From: Bradyrhizobium sp. NP1
GTDB lineage: Bacteria; Pseudomonadota; Alphaproteobacteria; Rhizobiales; Xanthobacteraceae
Length of the DNA: 64,000 nucleotides
Direction of reading: 5' to 3'
Assembly: GCF_030378205.1 (NCBI RefSeq)
Contig: NZ_CP127385.1
Coordinates: forward strand, 3,326,001 to 3,390,000
In this document: in pieces, positions 41,066 to 49,624 of the stretch
Layout of the letters: every line of letters begins with the position of its first letter
How positions within the stretch are numbered: the first letter of the stretch is position 1
Notes under the pieces: model-generated
The model's database searches: none
Seen by the model: the letters and a program-made list of their open reading frames with translations, nothing else
What the model was told of the DNA's origin: nothing
Program-made: the position numbers and the translations under genes

Positions 41066-41725
41066 TTACTTCGGCTGAGGCACGATGCGGATGTAGGGTT
41101 TCGGCGCTTTCCAGCCCTGCGGGTAGATCGTCTTGGCCTCGTCGTCGGAAACCGAGCCCGCGATGATCACGTCCTCGCCCTGTTTCCAGTCGGCGGGCGT
41201 GGCAACCCGATGCTTGGCCGTCATCTGCAGGGAATCGATCGAGCGCAGAATTTCCTGGAAGTTGCGGCCGGTGGTCATGGGATAGACCATCACCAGCTTG
41301 ATCTTCTTGTCGGGTCCGATGACGAAGACGTTGCGGACGGTCTGGTTATCAGCCGGTGTGCGGGTGAGGGGATCGCCCGAGGTGGAGGCCGGCAGCATGT
41401 CGTAGAGCTTCGACACGTTGTAGTCAGTATCGCCGATCATCGGATAGTTCGGCGCGGCGCCTTGCGTCTCCTTGATGTCCTCGGCCCATTTCGAATGGCG
41501 GTCGACGGGATCGACCGAGAGCCCCATCAGCTTGACGCCGCGCTTGTCGAACTCGGGCTTCAGCCTGGCGAGCGCGCCGAGCTCGGTGGTGCAGACCGGC
41601 GTGAAATCCTTGGGATGCGAGAACAGCATGGCCCAGCCATTGCCGATCCAGTCATGGAACTTGATCTTGCCCTCGGTGGTTTCAGCCTCGAAATCGGGGG
41701 CGACAGCGCCTATCTGAAGTGCCAT
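41066..41725 (-). CDS. 1-Cys peroxiredoxin (Prx6 type)
   Basis: A 219-residue peroxiredoxin. The active-site loop is FSHPKDFTPVCTTELGAL with the peroxidatic Cys about residue 45, then VKLMGLSVDPVDRHSKWAED, and the Prx6-type C-terminal domain (MTTGRNFQEILRSIDSLQM; GWKAPKPYIRIVPQPK). There is no resolving Cys of the 2-Cys type, so it is expected to use an external thiol. It reduces H2O2 and organic peroxides in the cytoplasm. GAGG precedes the ATG. Confidence 0.95.
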   Translation of the reverse strand: MALQIGAVAPDFEAETTEGKIKFHDWIGNGWAMLFSHPKDFTPVCTTELGALARLKPEFDKRGVKLMGLSVDPVDRHSKWAEDIKETQGAAPNYPMIGDTDYNVSKLYDMLPASTSGDPLTRTPADNQTVRNVFVIGPDKKIKLVMVYPMTTGRNFQEILRSIDSLQMTAKHRVATPADWKQGEDVIIAGSVSDDEAKTIYPQGWKAPKPYIRIVPQPK

Positions 41726-42085
41726 TTGGTGACCTCATGTCATTCTAGTTGCAGGGAAATTTGCCTTTGCCAGTATAATGGGCGAGGGCGGCCATGTGAA
41801 CGGCTTGCGCGCAGAAGGGTAGATCATTCTCCGATCCGTGGAACCCCTGGCAACTTCTTTTGATCGGTTGCCCCGCGGCGAAAAACCACAATCGCCGTAA
41901 AAACCCCGATTGCCCCGATATCGCCTTTTGTGCTGCCCATCACCGCCGCTCTCGAACCGAACCAGAACCAGCCGCGACCAATCGGCAACCATGTCGAAAT
42001 CTAGCAATCACGGTTTCGAATCATTAACCACTCGTTTACGCCCGCATGAAAATGCTGGCCAAGCAAGAAACCGAGAAGTGTGACT
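41726..42085. other. 360-base AT-richer gap, no gene
   Basis: Contains only weak signals: a GAAC-N7-GAAC at 41954-41968 and a near-CtrA motif (TTAACCACTCGTTTA, about 42024). No promoter or RNA gene can be supported. Confidence 0.4.
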
Positions 42086-42655
42086 ATGTCTGCCCCTGTG
42101 CGTGCCGAACTGACCAGCGTCCTTGAACCATCCTGCCGCCAGACCGCCGCCCGCGCGCTCACCGTCGTGCGCGATGGCGTGATCACCGGCGAAGGCCCGA
42201 CCACCAGGGGCCGCGTGCATTTTTCCCGGTCGCTCGATGCCGACGATGCGGCCTGGTGCGTCCGCATCCTCACCGCGCCCGCGGTCGAGCACCAGCCGGT
42301 GAGCCGTGAAGAGGCCAACGCGCTGTTCGAGATCAACGAGGCCGCGGCCGAGCGCTCCGATGGCGGCCGTTTCGACGACCTGCTCGCGAAGGCGATCGCC
42401 CATCATGCCGCCTCCGAGTCCGGCCTGCCGGTGCCGCCGCGTACGGTCGCACTGTCGCCGGACACCGCGATCGAGAGCTGGGCGCCGACCAGGGGCGCCA
42501 ATGTCGACACCGAAGTGCTGGAATGGATCGCCAGACAGATGCGCGGCAAGCGGCGCAGCAACCGCGCGCTGATGGCGATGGTTGCAACGATCGTCGGTGC
42601 GACCGCCATTCCGCTTTCGCAACTGCCTGCCGTGCTCGACATCGGCATGCTGTGA
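42086..42655 (+). CDS. Hypothetical protein with C-terminal membrane helix
   Basis: A 189-residue protein, MSAPVRAELTSVLEPSCRQT. A small N-terminal beta region (ALTVVRDGVITGEGPTTRGR) leads to a helical middle (REEANALFEINEAAAERSDG, DLLAKAIAHHAASES), a basic patch (RQMRGKRRSNR) and one hydrophobic helix at the end (ALMAMVATIVGATAIPLSQL). It looks like a tail-anchored inner-membrane protein. I do not recognise a characterised family. Confidence 0.6.
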   Translation: MSAPVRAELTSVLEPSCRQTAARALTVVRDGVITGEGPTTRGRVHFSRSLDADDAAWCVRILTAPAVEHQPVSREEANALFEINEAAAERSDGGRFDDLLAKAIAHHAASESGLPVPPRTVALSPDTAIESWAPTRGANVDTEVLEWIARQMRGKRRSNRALMAMVATIVGATAIPLSQLPAVLDIGML

Positions 42656-42692
42656 TCCTCGGATCGGCTGGACGATCTTGCAGACGGCGGGC

Positions 42693-42860
42693 CTAGTGTC
42701 CCGGACACGAAGTTCGCATCATTTTGCGGCGGGCTCTTTTGCGAACTTCGGGTCCGAAAGGACACTCGCAAAATTTATGATTCTAGTGTGGTTTTAGTTC
42801 GGAAGTTCTCTTGACGAACTCGCCGAACAAATGAAGAGAACTTCCGAACCACCACACTAG
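42693..42860. repeat. Twin-palindrome element, copy A, CTAG at both ends
   Basis: Starts with CTAGTGTCC (42693) and ends with CACACTAG (to 42860). First palindrome: arms about 42693-42717 and 42741-42767 around TTCGCA...TGCGAA, the right arm 2-3 bases longer. Second palindrome: TAGTGTGGTTTTAGTTCGG... and its mirror, the left arm 3 bases longer. The arm sequences are different from copies B and C, but both arms agree with each other. Confidence 0.85.
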
Positions 42861-42918
42861 CCCGCCGTTTTGTTTTTCAGAGCACGCGCGTTCTCAAGCC
42901 GGCTCGCATGTGCCGACT

Positions 42919-42944
42919 GGAACCATCCGGCATCCGCAGCGGTT
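42919..42944 (+). promoter_or_regulatory. Weak EcfG-like promoter before the DUF6496 gene
   Basis: GGAACC (42919-42924), 16 bases, GGTT (42941-42944), one base off the EcfG -10 consensus CGTT; 28 bases before the ATG. Suggestive only. Confidence 0.35.
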
Positions 42945-42971
42945 CTACCGTCTTTGGGACGGAGACATCCG

Positions 42972-43187
42972 ATGGCGCGCAAGGCGAAAAAGCGCAAATA
43001 CTCGAGAAGCGCGGGCAGCGACGTAGAGAACGAGATGCGCCGCTACAAGAAGGGCACCGCGAAGAGCGGCCGTGGTGGCAGGGCCGGCAAGGTCAAGAGC
43101 CGCAAGCAGGCGATCGCGATCGGCCTTTCCAAGGCCCGCAAGAAGGGCAAGAAAGTGCCGAAGAAGAAATCCGCCAGAAGTCGCTAG
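42972..43187 (+). CDS. DUF6496 basic small protein
   Basis: A 71-residue, extremely basic protein, MARKAKKRKYSRSAGSDVEN, EMRRYKKGTAKSGRGGRAGK, VKSRKQAIAIGLSKARKKGK. The central 'M..(Y/F)K.G.L.SG.GGK V.SR.QAIAI.LS.A.K' is the DUF6496 signature. Composition is histone-H1-like, and nucleic-acid binding is plausible but unproven. GGAG lies 7 bases before ATG 42972. Lone gene after the palindrome element. Confidence 0.88.
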   Translation: MARKAKKRKYSRSAGSDVENEMRRYKKGTAKSGRGGRAGKVKSRKQAIAIGLSKARKKGKKVPKKKSARSR

Positions 43188-43200
43188 ATGTAACGCCCTG

Positions 43201-45039
43201 CTATTTCCCGGCCGTCTTCTGCTTGCCGCCGTCCGCCTCCAGCCCGACGGTGCGGCCGGGGAAGCCGGCGGCGTCGAAATAGCGCTGGGCTCCGACGCGC
43301 TGGAAGTTGAGCACGGTGCGCAGCCCGTTCGCGGCCGGCTCCGACTTGACCGAGCCGGCGAATGCCTTAGGCGTCGCGCCATTCGGCATCGCTTCGGTCA
43401 TCACGCGTCCGATCAGTTCGCCCTTGGCGTTCTGTTTCAGGCCGAGGATGCGCGCCGCGGTCGCGCCGACATCGGCATTGCTGACGGGCAGGGGATCGAC
43501 AAAGCCCGACTTGAAATCCGGGCCGATCGCGGCCGTGAAGTTCAAGGTGTCGCCGCGACCGAAGCTGCCATGCATGCCCTGGCCCTGGCGCAGCACCGTG
43601 TCGGCGATCTCGACCGAGCAGTTGGTCGGCTCGTCGCATCCCGACGAATAGGAGCGGAAATTGACGACGATCGAGGGCGTCGGCGTCACCGCCGTGCCCT
43701 TCATGCCGATCTGCGACATCGGCAGCGTGCCCGGAAAGCGGCCGAGCGCGTCGTCGACGAAGAGGCCGCTGACATAATCCTGGTCGAGCAGCGCCTTGAT
43801 GGTGCGCGCAGCAAGCTTCCTGTCCTTGTTCGGCAGGTAGATCAGGTCCGAGCCGCCATTGGTGGCGACGACCAGATCGGGCTTGGCCGGATCCTTGCCG
43901 AGCACGCCGTTGCCCGCCTTCGGATGGGCGCCTTCGGCGACGCGCGCGTTCTTGTCGTTGGGATCAAACAGCGGCAGATCGAGCGCCTTTGCGAGATCGA
44001 GCGCGACGAAGCCCATGGGCAGGAAATCCTTCGGGGTGTCGTCATAGCTTAGCTTGGCCGACGGGCTCGTCTTGCTCTCCTTGGAGATCGTGGAGAAGCC
44101 GTGGTCGGAGGTGACGACGATGTTGGTGGTGGCGGCAAGCCCGAGGTCGTCGAGCGCCTTGCGCAGTTGCGCCAAATTGTCGTCGGCGTTCTTGATGCCG
44201 GCCATCGAGGTCGGCCCGTTGATCCCCGGCGTGACCGTGTTGAGGCTGTCGCCCGTGTTGTGCTGGCTGCCGTCGGGGTCGCGCGACCAGAACACCAGCA
44301 CGAACGGTTTTGCGCGCGCCTTGAACATCGGCAGCACGACCTTGGTGGCGACGTCGGCCATATAGGCCTGCTGTGCGACATTGGCGACCGTGGTGCCCGG
44401 CGTCTTGGCGTCGCCCGCCTTGCCGTTGTCGCCGCGCGAGGGCGTCGCCAGCGCAAGTCCGGCCTTGGTCAGCGCGTCCTTCATCTCGTCGGACAGCGGA
44501 ACGCCGCTCTTAGCGCCGGTCGAGTCGTCGATCACGATGGTGTTCTTGCCGCGGTCGGTGTGATCGAAGATCAGGGTCGGGCCGACCTTGCCGATCGCCG
44601 CCGTGCTGAATCCCTGTCCGCGCGCCATCTTCAGGATGGTTTCCTCATTGAGGTAGTCGCCGCCGAAATGCTCGTCGACATCGCCGAGCACGGCGTCGTT
44701 CTCGATGAAGGGCACCACCGTGTCGCCCGCCGGCGCGGAGCTGAACGCGGTGTAGATGGTGTTGCTGAAGGTGCCGGTGTCGCCGAGATAGTGGCCGCTC
44801 GCGATTGCCGATCCGTTCGCCATGGTGAAGGTCGGAAACAGCGAGTGCGAATTCCTGAAGTGAACGCCCTGGTCGCGCAGCGCGGCCATCGCGGGTGCGG
44901 TGGCAGGCGTGACGATGCGGCCGCGCAAGCCGTCCGGAATGAACAGGATCAGGTTGTGCGGCGTGTTGTTCTGCGCGAAAGCGGGGGCAGCGCCGAGCGC
45001 GAACAGGCTTGCGGACAACAACAGGATGGCGCGGCGCAT
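43201..45039 (-). CDS. Secreted alkaline-phosphatase superfamily phosphodiesterase
   Basis: A 612-residue protein with a signal peptide (MRRAILLLSASLFALGAAPA). Metal sites of the type I phosphodiesterase/nucleotide pyrophosphatase fold: NLILFIPDGLRG (Asp), SLFPTFTMANGSAIASGHYL with Thr nucleophile candidate, then FVLVFWSRDPDGSQHNTGDS (Asp/His) and NIVVTSDHGFSTISKE (Asp-His). Probably hydrolyses phosphate mono- or diesters in the periplasm; substrate unknown. ATG 45039 follows GGGGGAATGCC. Confidence 0.88.
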   Translation of the reverse strand: MRRAILLLSASLFALGAAPAFAQNNTPHNLILFIPDGLRGRIVTPATAPAMAALRDQGVHFRNSHSLFPTFTMANGSAIASGHYLGDTGTFSNTIYTAFSSAPAGDTVVPFIENDAVLGDVDEHFGGDYLNEETILKMARGQGFSTAAIGKVGPTLIFDHTDRGKNTIVIDDSTGAKSGVPLSDEMKDALTKAGLALATPSRGDNGKAGDAKTPGTTVANVAQQAYMADVATKVVLPMFKARAKPFVLVFWSRDPDGSQHNTGDSLNTVTPGINGPTSMAGIKNADDNLAQLRKALDDLGLAATTNIVVTSDHGFSTISKESKTSPSAKLSYDDTPKDFLPMGFVALDLAKALDLPLFDPNDKNARVAEGAHPKAGNGVLGKDPAKPDLVVATNGGSDLIYLPNKDRKLAARTIKALLDQDYVSGLFVDDALGRFPGTLPMSQIGMKGTAVTPTPSIVVNFRSYSSGCDEPTNCSVEIADTVLRQGQGMHGSFGRGDTLNFTAAIGPDFKSGFVDPLPVSNADVGATAARILGLKQNAKGELIGRVMTEAMPNGATPKAFAGSVKSEPAANGLRTVLNFQRVGAQRYFDAAGFPGRTVGLEADGGKQKTAGK

Positions 45040-45216
45040 GGCATTCCCCCGAGGCATGGCAAATGGCGGATTCTGGTCGCCGCCTGTCTAGTTCTGCCGT
45101 GCGACGGATTTGTTACAGCGGTCCTTCGCGCGAGCCCAGCCTAGGTTCCCGATTTCCGGTGCGGGCGCAACTCTCGGCCGCCATCCGGGCGGCAGGCAGG
45201 GGTGAGGCGCGCGACC

Positions 45217-45396
45217 CTAGAATGAGTCCGCCAGCGCAATTTCCGCCTCCAGGGCGCCTATGCGCCGGAGCGCCTCGGCTTGGGTCAGATTTTCCTCGAA
45301 TTGGCGCGGCTGGTAGGCTTCCCGGCTAAGCCTTTTCAGCTTTCCGGCCTGGGCGCGCGTCATTTGTGAACGTAATCGCTCTTGAACATCGGTCAT
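45217..45396 (-). CDS. DUF3072 small protein
   Basis: A 59-residue protein, MTDVQERLRSQMTRAQAGKL, then KRLSREAYQPRQFEENLTQA and EALRRIGALEAEIALADSF. 'MT.AQ...LK.L..EA......LT.AEA..RI..L' is the DUF3072 pattern. ATG 45396 follows GGAGGCGGAT. It is divergent from the 92-residue gene at 45457, and the 60-base gap holds a LexA-type box, so both may be damage-induced. Function unknown. Confidence 0.85.
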   Translation of the reverse strand: MTDVQERLRSQMTRAQAGKLKRLSREAYQPRQFEENLTQAEALRRIGALEAEIALADSF

Positions 45397-45422
45397 ATCC
45401 GCCTCCAAATAGGGTCTGGGGC

Positions 45423-45451
45423 TTGACTCTATGTTCTCTTTTTGTTCTAAC
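45423..45451 (+). promoter_or_regulatory. LexA-type SOS box overlapping a promoter
   Basis: GTTC (45433-45436), 7 bases, GTTC (45444-45447), the alphaproteobacterial LexA motif GTTC-N7-GTTC. It lies between a TTGACT -35 (45423-45428) and the -10 region (TTCTAA about 45445-45450), 9 bases before ATG 45457. Confidence 0.65.
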
Positions 45452-45456
45452 AAGCC

Positions 45457-45735
45457 ATGGACAACAGAATTAATGAGATCCGGCGCAAGATGAGTGCCTT
45501 GCGTGCGGACATGATCGAAGCCGAGGCCACGGTCCGCGAGCAGGTCAAGCTAGGCCTGGACTGCGCGGAATCCGCGACGCGGCTGATCGCGATGCGGCGC
45601 GAACTGGTCGTTCTGATCGACGACTGGAAAGCGGCCGGCGGCACCGATCGGCTGCCTACCGTGCAGGAGCGGCTGAAGTCCTCTCCGCGTGCGGCGGAGA
45701 AGAGCGAGAAGCCGCGGGTCGTCGCGCACGACTGA
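45457..45735 (+). CDS. Small coiled-coil protein, probable SOS gene
   Basis: A 92-residue protein, MDNRINEIRRKMSALRADMI, EAEATVREQVKLGLDCAESA, TRLIAMRRELVVLIDDWKAA. The heptad pattern over residues 1-60 indicates a helical hairpin or coiled coil; the tail is basic. I do not recognise a characterised family. The start lies 9 bases after a LexA-type box, so the leader is very short, and no clear ribosome site is seen. Confidence 0.65.
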   Translation: MDNRINEIRRKMSALRADMIEAEATVREQVKLGLDCAESATRLIAMRRELVVLIDDWKAAGGTDRLPTVQERLKSSPRAAEKSEKPRVVAHD

Positions 45736-45749
45736 GCGCAGCAGACGTA

Positions 45750-48197
45750 TCAGCGAGCGGCGATACGCTCCGACATCGCCTTGCGCAGGATGCGTGACAG
45801 CTGCTCCACCGAGTAGGGCTTCTGGATCAGTTCGAAGCCGCGGTCGGCGTTTTCCGCGAGCACGTTGCTGTACCCGCTGGTGAGCACCACCGGCAGGCCG
45901 GGATAGCGCGTGCGGATGATGCCGGCGAGCTCGACGCCATCCATGCCGGGCATGATCACGTCGGAGAACACCAGGTCGAATTCGTTCTCGGCCAGGATCG
46001 CAAGCGCGGCATCGGCGTCGGCGACCCGGCGCACCGTATAGCCGAGATCCTCGAGCAGCTCGGTCGAGAAACGCCCCACATCGTCATTGTCCTCGACGAC
46101 CAGGATGCGGTAGCCGCGCCCGGCGCTGGCGGGCTCGCTCGCGCCCGCGGCAAGGTTCGCGCCGCTCTCCGCGATCGCGACCCGCGGCAGGTAGATCGTG
46201 AAGGTTGAGCCGCGTCCAACTTCGCTTGCAACCTCGATATCGCCGTCTGACTGCTTGGCGAAGCCGAATGCCTGGCTCAGGCCAAGCCCGGTGCCCTTGC
46301 CGACCTCCTTGGTCGTGAAGAAGGGCTCGAAGATCGCCGCGAGATGCTCGGCTGGGATGCCGGTGCCGGTGTCGGTGACGGAAATCGCAACGAAATCCCC
46401 CGCGCGTGCCGGCTGGCCGCGCAGTACGGGGATCGCGCCGCTCTTGCGGACGGAGAAGGTGAGGCGGCCTTCGCCTTCCATCGCGTCGCGCGCGTTGATT
46501 GCCAGGTTCACCAGGGTCGTCTCGAACTGCGCGACGTCGGCGATCGCGAAATATTCGGGACCATCGACTGCGACGTCGATCGCGATCCGGCCGCCGACCA
46601 GCGGGCGAATGAGCTGCGCGACGGTTTCCACCTGGCTGCCGACATTGAACACCTGCGGCTTGAGCGGCTGGCGCCGGGCAAAGGCGAGCAGCTGCGCGGT
46701 CAGCTTGGAAGCGCGCTCCACCGTCTCGGCGATCGCATCGACATAGCGGCGCCGCCGATCGTCGGAGAGCTCGCGCCGGCGCAGGAAGTCGGTGGCCGAG
46801 CGGATGATCGTCAGCAGGTTGTTGAAATCGTGCGCGACGCCGCCGGTGAGCTGGCCGACCGCCTCCATCTTCTGCGACTGGCGCAGCAATTCCTCGGCCT
46901 GGCGGCGCTCGGTGACGTCGACCGCTTCCGGCACCACGCCGGAGACCTTGCCGTCCTGGTCGAACACCGGCCGCATCACGCATTCGAAATGGCGGTCGCC
47001 AACCGGCAGACGCAACCGCACCTCGAGCCGGACCTCGCTGCCGTTGCGCGCCTTCAAAAAGGCGCCGCGGATGTTCTCGGGCATGCCTGGAGTTGCGGTA
47101 AACCAAGGCGTCTCCCAGAACGGGCGGCCGATGACGTCGCGCGCCGCGGCGCGGATCCCGACAAGAGCGATCTTGTTGACGTAGAGCACCTCGCCGTCGA
47201 GGCCGAGCAGCCCCTGATACTGATGGCTGGTCTCCAGGATGGCGCGGAGCTGCGCCTCGCTCGACTGGAGCTGCGAGGTGCGTTGGCGGATGCGCTGCTC
47301 CAGCGTCTCGTTGAGCCGGCGCAATTCGATCTCGGCCCGCTTCGAGGTCGTGATGTCGTGGGCGACGCCGATGAAGCCGATATGCTTGCCGGCGGCGTCC
47401 CAGCGTGGCTGTGATTCCGATCGCATCCAGCGCCATTCGCCGTCGGCGCGCCGATAGCGGGCTTCCAGCACGAAGGGTTTGAGGGAGGATTCGCCGGCGA
47501 TCTGTTCCTGCAGGATGCGCGGCAGGTCGTCGGGATGCAGCACCTTGCGCCAGTCGAAATTGATCGCTTGCTCGAACGGCAGGCCGAGGAAGTCGAGATA
47601 GGCCTGGTTGGCGAAGGATCGGTTGCGGTCGAGCTTGGTGACCCAGATCGGCACCGGGGCGCTGTCGGCGATCAGGCGGAAGCGCTGCTCGCTTTCCCGC
47701 AGCGCCGCCTCGGCCAGCACCTTTTCCGTGGTCTCGGCGACCGCGCAGAACATCCCGGCGACCTTGCCCTGTTCGTCACGCACCGGCGAATAGGAGAAGG
47801 TGAACCAGGTCTGCTCGTCGAAGCCGTGCCGGTTCATGATCAGCGGCAGGTCCTGACGGTAGGTCGCTTCGCCCGCCATCGCGGACGCGATCAGCGGGCT
47901 GATGTCGGGCCAGATTTCGTGCCAGATGTCGTGGAAGCGGTCGCCGAGCGACTTCGGATGTTTCTCGCCGAGGATTTCGACATAGGCGTCGTTGTAGAGG
48001 AAGCCGAGCGCCTCGCCCCAGGCCACGAACATCGGAAATCGGGATTCCAGCAACAGCCCGACGACCGATCGCAGCGATTGCGGCCAGCCACTCGGAGGCC
48101 CAAGCGGGGAGCTGGACCAGTCGTGCACGCGCATGAGCGCGCCAACCTTGCCGCCACCGGCCATGAACTGCAGCGATCGGTCGGTGGAATCGTTCAT
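45750..48197 (-). CDS. PAS-domain hybrid histidine kinase/response regulator
   Basis: An 815-residue soluble hybrid kinase. The N-terminal PAS (GPPSGWPQSLRSVVGLLLES, about 35-150) is followed by PAS/PAC (ALRESEQRFRLIADSAPVPI, about 170-290) and a third PAS (about 310-430). The HisKA box is AVGQLTGGVAHDFNNLLTII (His about 457), the ATPase has TDTGTGIP and GKGTGLGLSQ, and the C-terminal receiver has LVFSDVIMPGMDG (Asp about 745) and the Lys in QKPYS. All phosphotransfer residues are present. Start MNDSTDRS at 48197. The output partner is unknown; it is a lone gene. Confidence 0.93.
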   Translation of the reverse strand: MNDSTDRSLQFMAGGGKVGALMRVHDWSSSPLGPPSGWPQSLRSVVGLLLESRFPMFVAWGEALGFLYNDAYVEILGEKHPKSLGDRFHDIWHEIWPDISPLIASAMAGEATYRQDLPLIMNRHGFDEQTWFTFSYSPVRDEQGKVAGMFCAVAETTEKVLAEAALRESEQRFRLIADSAPVPIWVTKLDRNRSFANQAYLDFLGLPFEQAINFDWRKVLHPDDLPRILQEQIAGESSLKPFVLEARYRRADGEWRWMRSESQPRWDAAGKHIGFIGVAHDITTSKRAEIELRRLNETLEQRIRQRTSQLQSSEAQLRAILETSHQYQGLLGLDGEVLYVNKIALVGIRAAARDVIGRPFWETPWFTATPGMPENIRGAFLKARNGSEVRLEVRLRLPVGDRHFECVMRPVFDQDGKVSGVVPEAVDVTERRQAEELLRQSQKMEAVGQLTGGVAHDFNNLLTIIRSATDFLRRRELSDDRRRRYVDAIAETVERASKLTAQLLAFARRQPLKPQVFNVGSQVETVAQLIRPLVGGRIAIDVAVDGPEYFAIADVAQFETTLVNLAINARDAMEGEGRLTFSVRKSGAIPVLRGQPARAGDFVAISVTDTGTGIPAEHLAAIFEPFFTTKEVGKGTGLGLSQAFGFAKQSDGDIEVASEVGRGSTFTIYLPRVAIAESGANLAAGASEPASAGRGYRILVVEDNDDVGRFSTELLEDLGYTVRRVADADAALAILAENEFDLVFSDVIMPGMDGVELAGIIRTRYPGLPVVLTSGYSNVLAENADRGFELIQKPYSVEQLSRILRKAMSERIAAR

Positions 48198-48334
48198 CGC
48201 GCCTGTAGCGATCGGTCGGGAAAAAAACAAAACACGGAAAGTCGCAAATGCAAGGGAAGTGCCGCCACGTTATCTGATCTGGGCGCGAGGACAACGGCTT
48301 TGCTGCCGACGGGGTTCCGCCGCCGGAACGGACG

Positions 48335-49594
48335 TCAGTGGATGGCGGCCGCAAGCGCCGCAAGCAGCGCCGGCGGCATGACCACAAGGCCAAGGGCGAA
48401 GAAGCGCCAGGCGCTGACATGCAGGCCTTCACGGCGCAGCGCCACCAGCCAAAGGATGGTCGCAAGCGAGCCGGTGACGGAAAGGTTCGGGCCGAGATCG
48501 ACGCCGATCAGCATCGCACCGACCACGGCAGGCGGCAAATGATCGCTGGCGGCGACCGAGCCGGCGAGCAACCCGACCGGCAGGTTGTTGGCGATGTTGT
48601 CGGCGATGGAGATGGCGATCCCGACCATCCACGCGGTCCGGGTGCTCGACTGCGCGACCGACTCGTGCAGCAGCGCGCTCACATGCCCGATCACGCCGGT
48701 CCTGATCAGCATTTCCACCATCACGAACAGCCCGGCCACCAACGGCAGCACGCCCCAGGAGATGTCCTTCAGCACAGGCCAGGGCGACTGGCGGCTGAGG
48801 ATGAGGACTGCGGCCGCGGTGACCACGCCGCAAAGGAAGGTCGGCAGGCCCAGTTGCAGGTCGAGCGCGGAAGCGCCGAGCAGCACGATGCCGATCGCGA
48901 CGATGCCGAAGGCGGTGAACCGGCCCTCGCGGCTCAGCTTCGGCTTGATGACGTCGGCCTCGATCTCCTCCTCGTTCAGCGCGCGGCGCTGGGTCAGGCG
49001 AAGCACGACGTAGGTAACAATGATGGAGGCGGCGGAAGGAGCTGCGAACTGGCGCAGCCATTCGACGAGGTGCGGCATGCGCGCGCCGAACACGACGAGG
49101 TTGGCCGGGTTCGAGATCGGCAGCACGAAGCTCGCCGCATTGGCGATGAAGGCACACACGAACAGATAGGGCAGGGGCGAGGCCCCGGCCGCGCGGGTCG
49201 CCGCATAGACCGCCGGCGTCAGCACGATCGCAGTCGCATCGTTCGACAGGAACACGGTGACCAGCGTGCCGACCAGATAGACCAGCAGGAACAGCCGCTG
49301 CGGCGAGCCGCGCGCGTGGCGGACGGCGAGGGCGGCGAGATAGTCGAACAGGCCCTCGCGCCGCGCCAGTTCCGCGATCAGCATCATGCCGATCAGGAAG
49401 AGATAGACGTCGACGCCCTTGCGCACGCCGGCCGCCGCCTCGTCCCAGGGCAATAGCCCGAGCAGCACCAGCGCGAGCGCACCCGCGACCGCCCAGATCG
49501 CCTCGGGGAGACGAAAGGGGCGGATGATCACGCCTGATGTGGCAAGCGCGATGATGCCCCAGGCTATCACGCTGTCATGGGGGGCTGTTGCCAC
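48335..49594 (-). CDS. ArsB/SLC13-type anion permease
   Basis: A 419-residue membrane protein of the ion-transporter superfamily with about 11 helices: GIIALATSGVIIRPFRLPEA, VYLFLIGMMLIAELARREGL, VTVFLSNDATAIVLTPAVYA, FVLPISNPANLVVFGARMPH and GVDLGPNLSVTGSLATILWL. The duplicated 'SND/SNPANL' and 'GPN' hairpins are those of ArsB (arsenite efflux). No ars operon gene is close, so the ion is uncertain. GTG 49594 was chosen because GAGAGGA precedes it. The MFS gene ends 30 bases upstream on the same strand, suggesting an operon. Confidence 0.85.
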   Translation of the reverse strand: MATAPHDSVIAWGIIALATSGVIIRPFRLPEAIWAVAGALALVLLGLLPWDEAAAGVRKGVDVYLFLIGMMLIAELARREGLFDYLAALAVRHARGSPQRLFLLVYLVGTLVTVFLSNDATAIVLTPAVYAATRAAGASPLPYLFVCAFIANAASFVLPISNPANLVVFGARMPHLVEWLRQFAAPSAASIIVTYVVLRLTQRRALNEEEIEADVIKPKLSREGRFTAFGIVAIGIVLLGASALDLQLGLPTFLCGVVTAAAVLILSRQSPWPVLKDISWGVLPLVAGLFVMVEMLIRTGVIGHVSALLHESVAQSSTRTAWMVGIAISIADNIANNLPVGLLAGSVAASDHLPPAVVGAMLIGVDLGPNLSVTGSLATILWLVALRREGLHVSAWRFFALGLVVMPPALLAALAAAIH

Positions 49595-49624
49595 GTCAGT
49601 CCTCTCGTACAATCCGGTCGGCGA

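Noticed and set aside
40937..41863. Plus-strand frame of 308 codons opposite the peroxiredoxin
   Set aside because: Antisense shadow of a clear peroxiredoxin gene.
41841..41874. GGAAC followed by GGTT as an EcfG promoter before the 42086 gene
   Set aside because: The spacing is about 20 bases to CGGTT, outside the 16-17 range.
41954..41968. GAAC-N7-GAAC as a third LexA box
   Set aside because: It lies in a GAACC-rich run over 110 bases from any start codon without a -35 element; about two chance hits are expected in the window.
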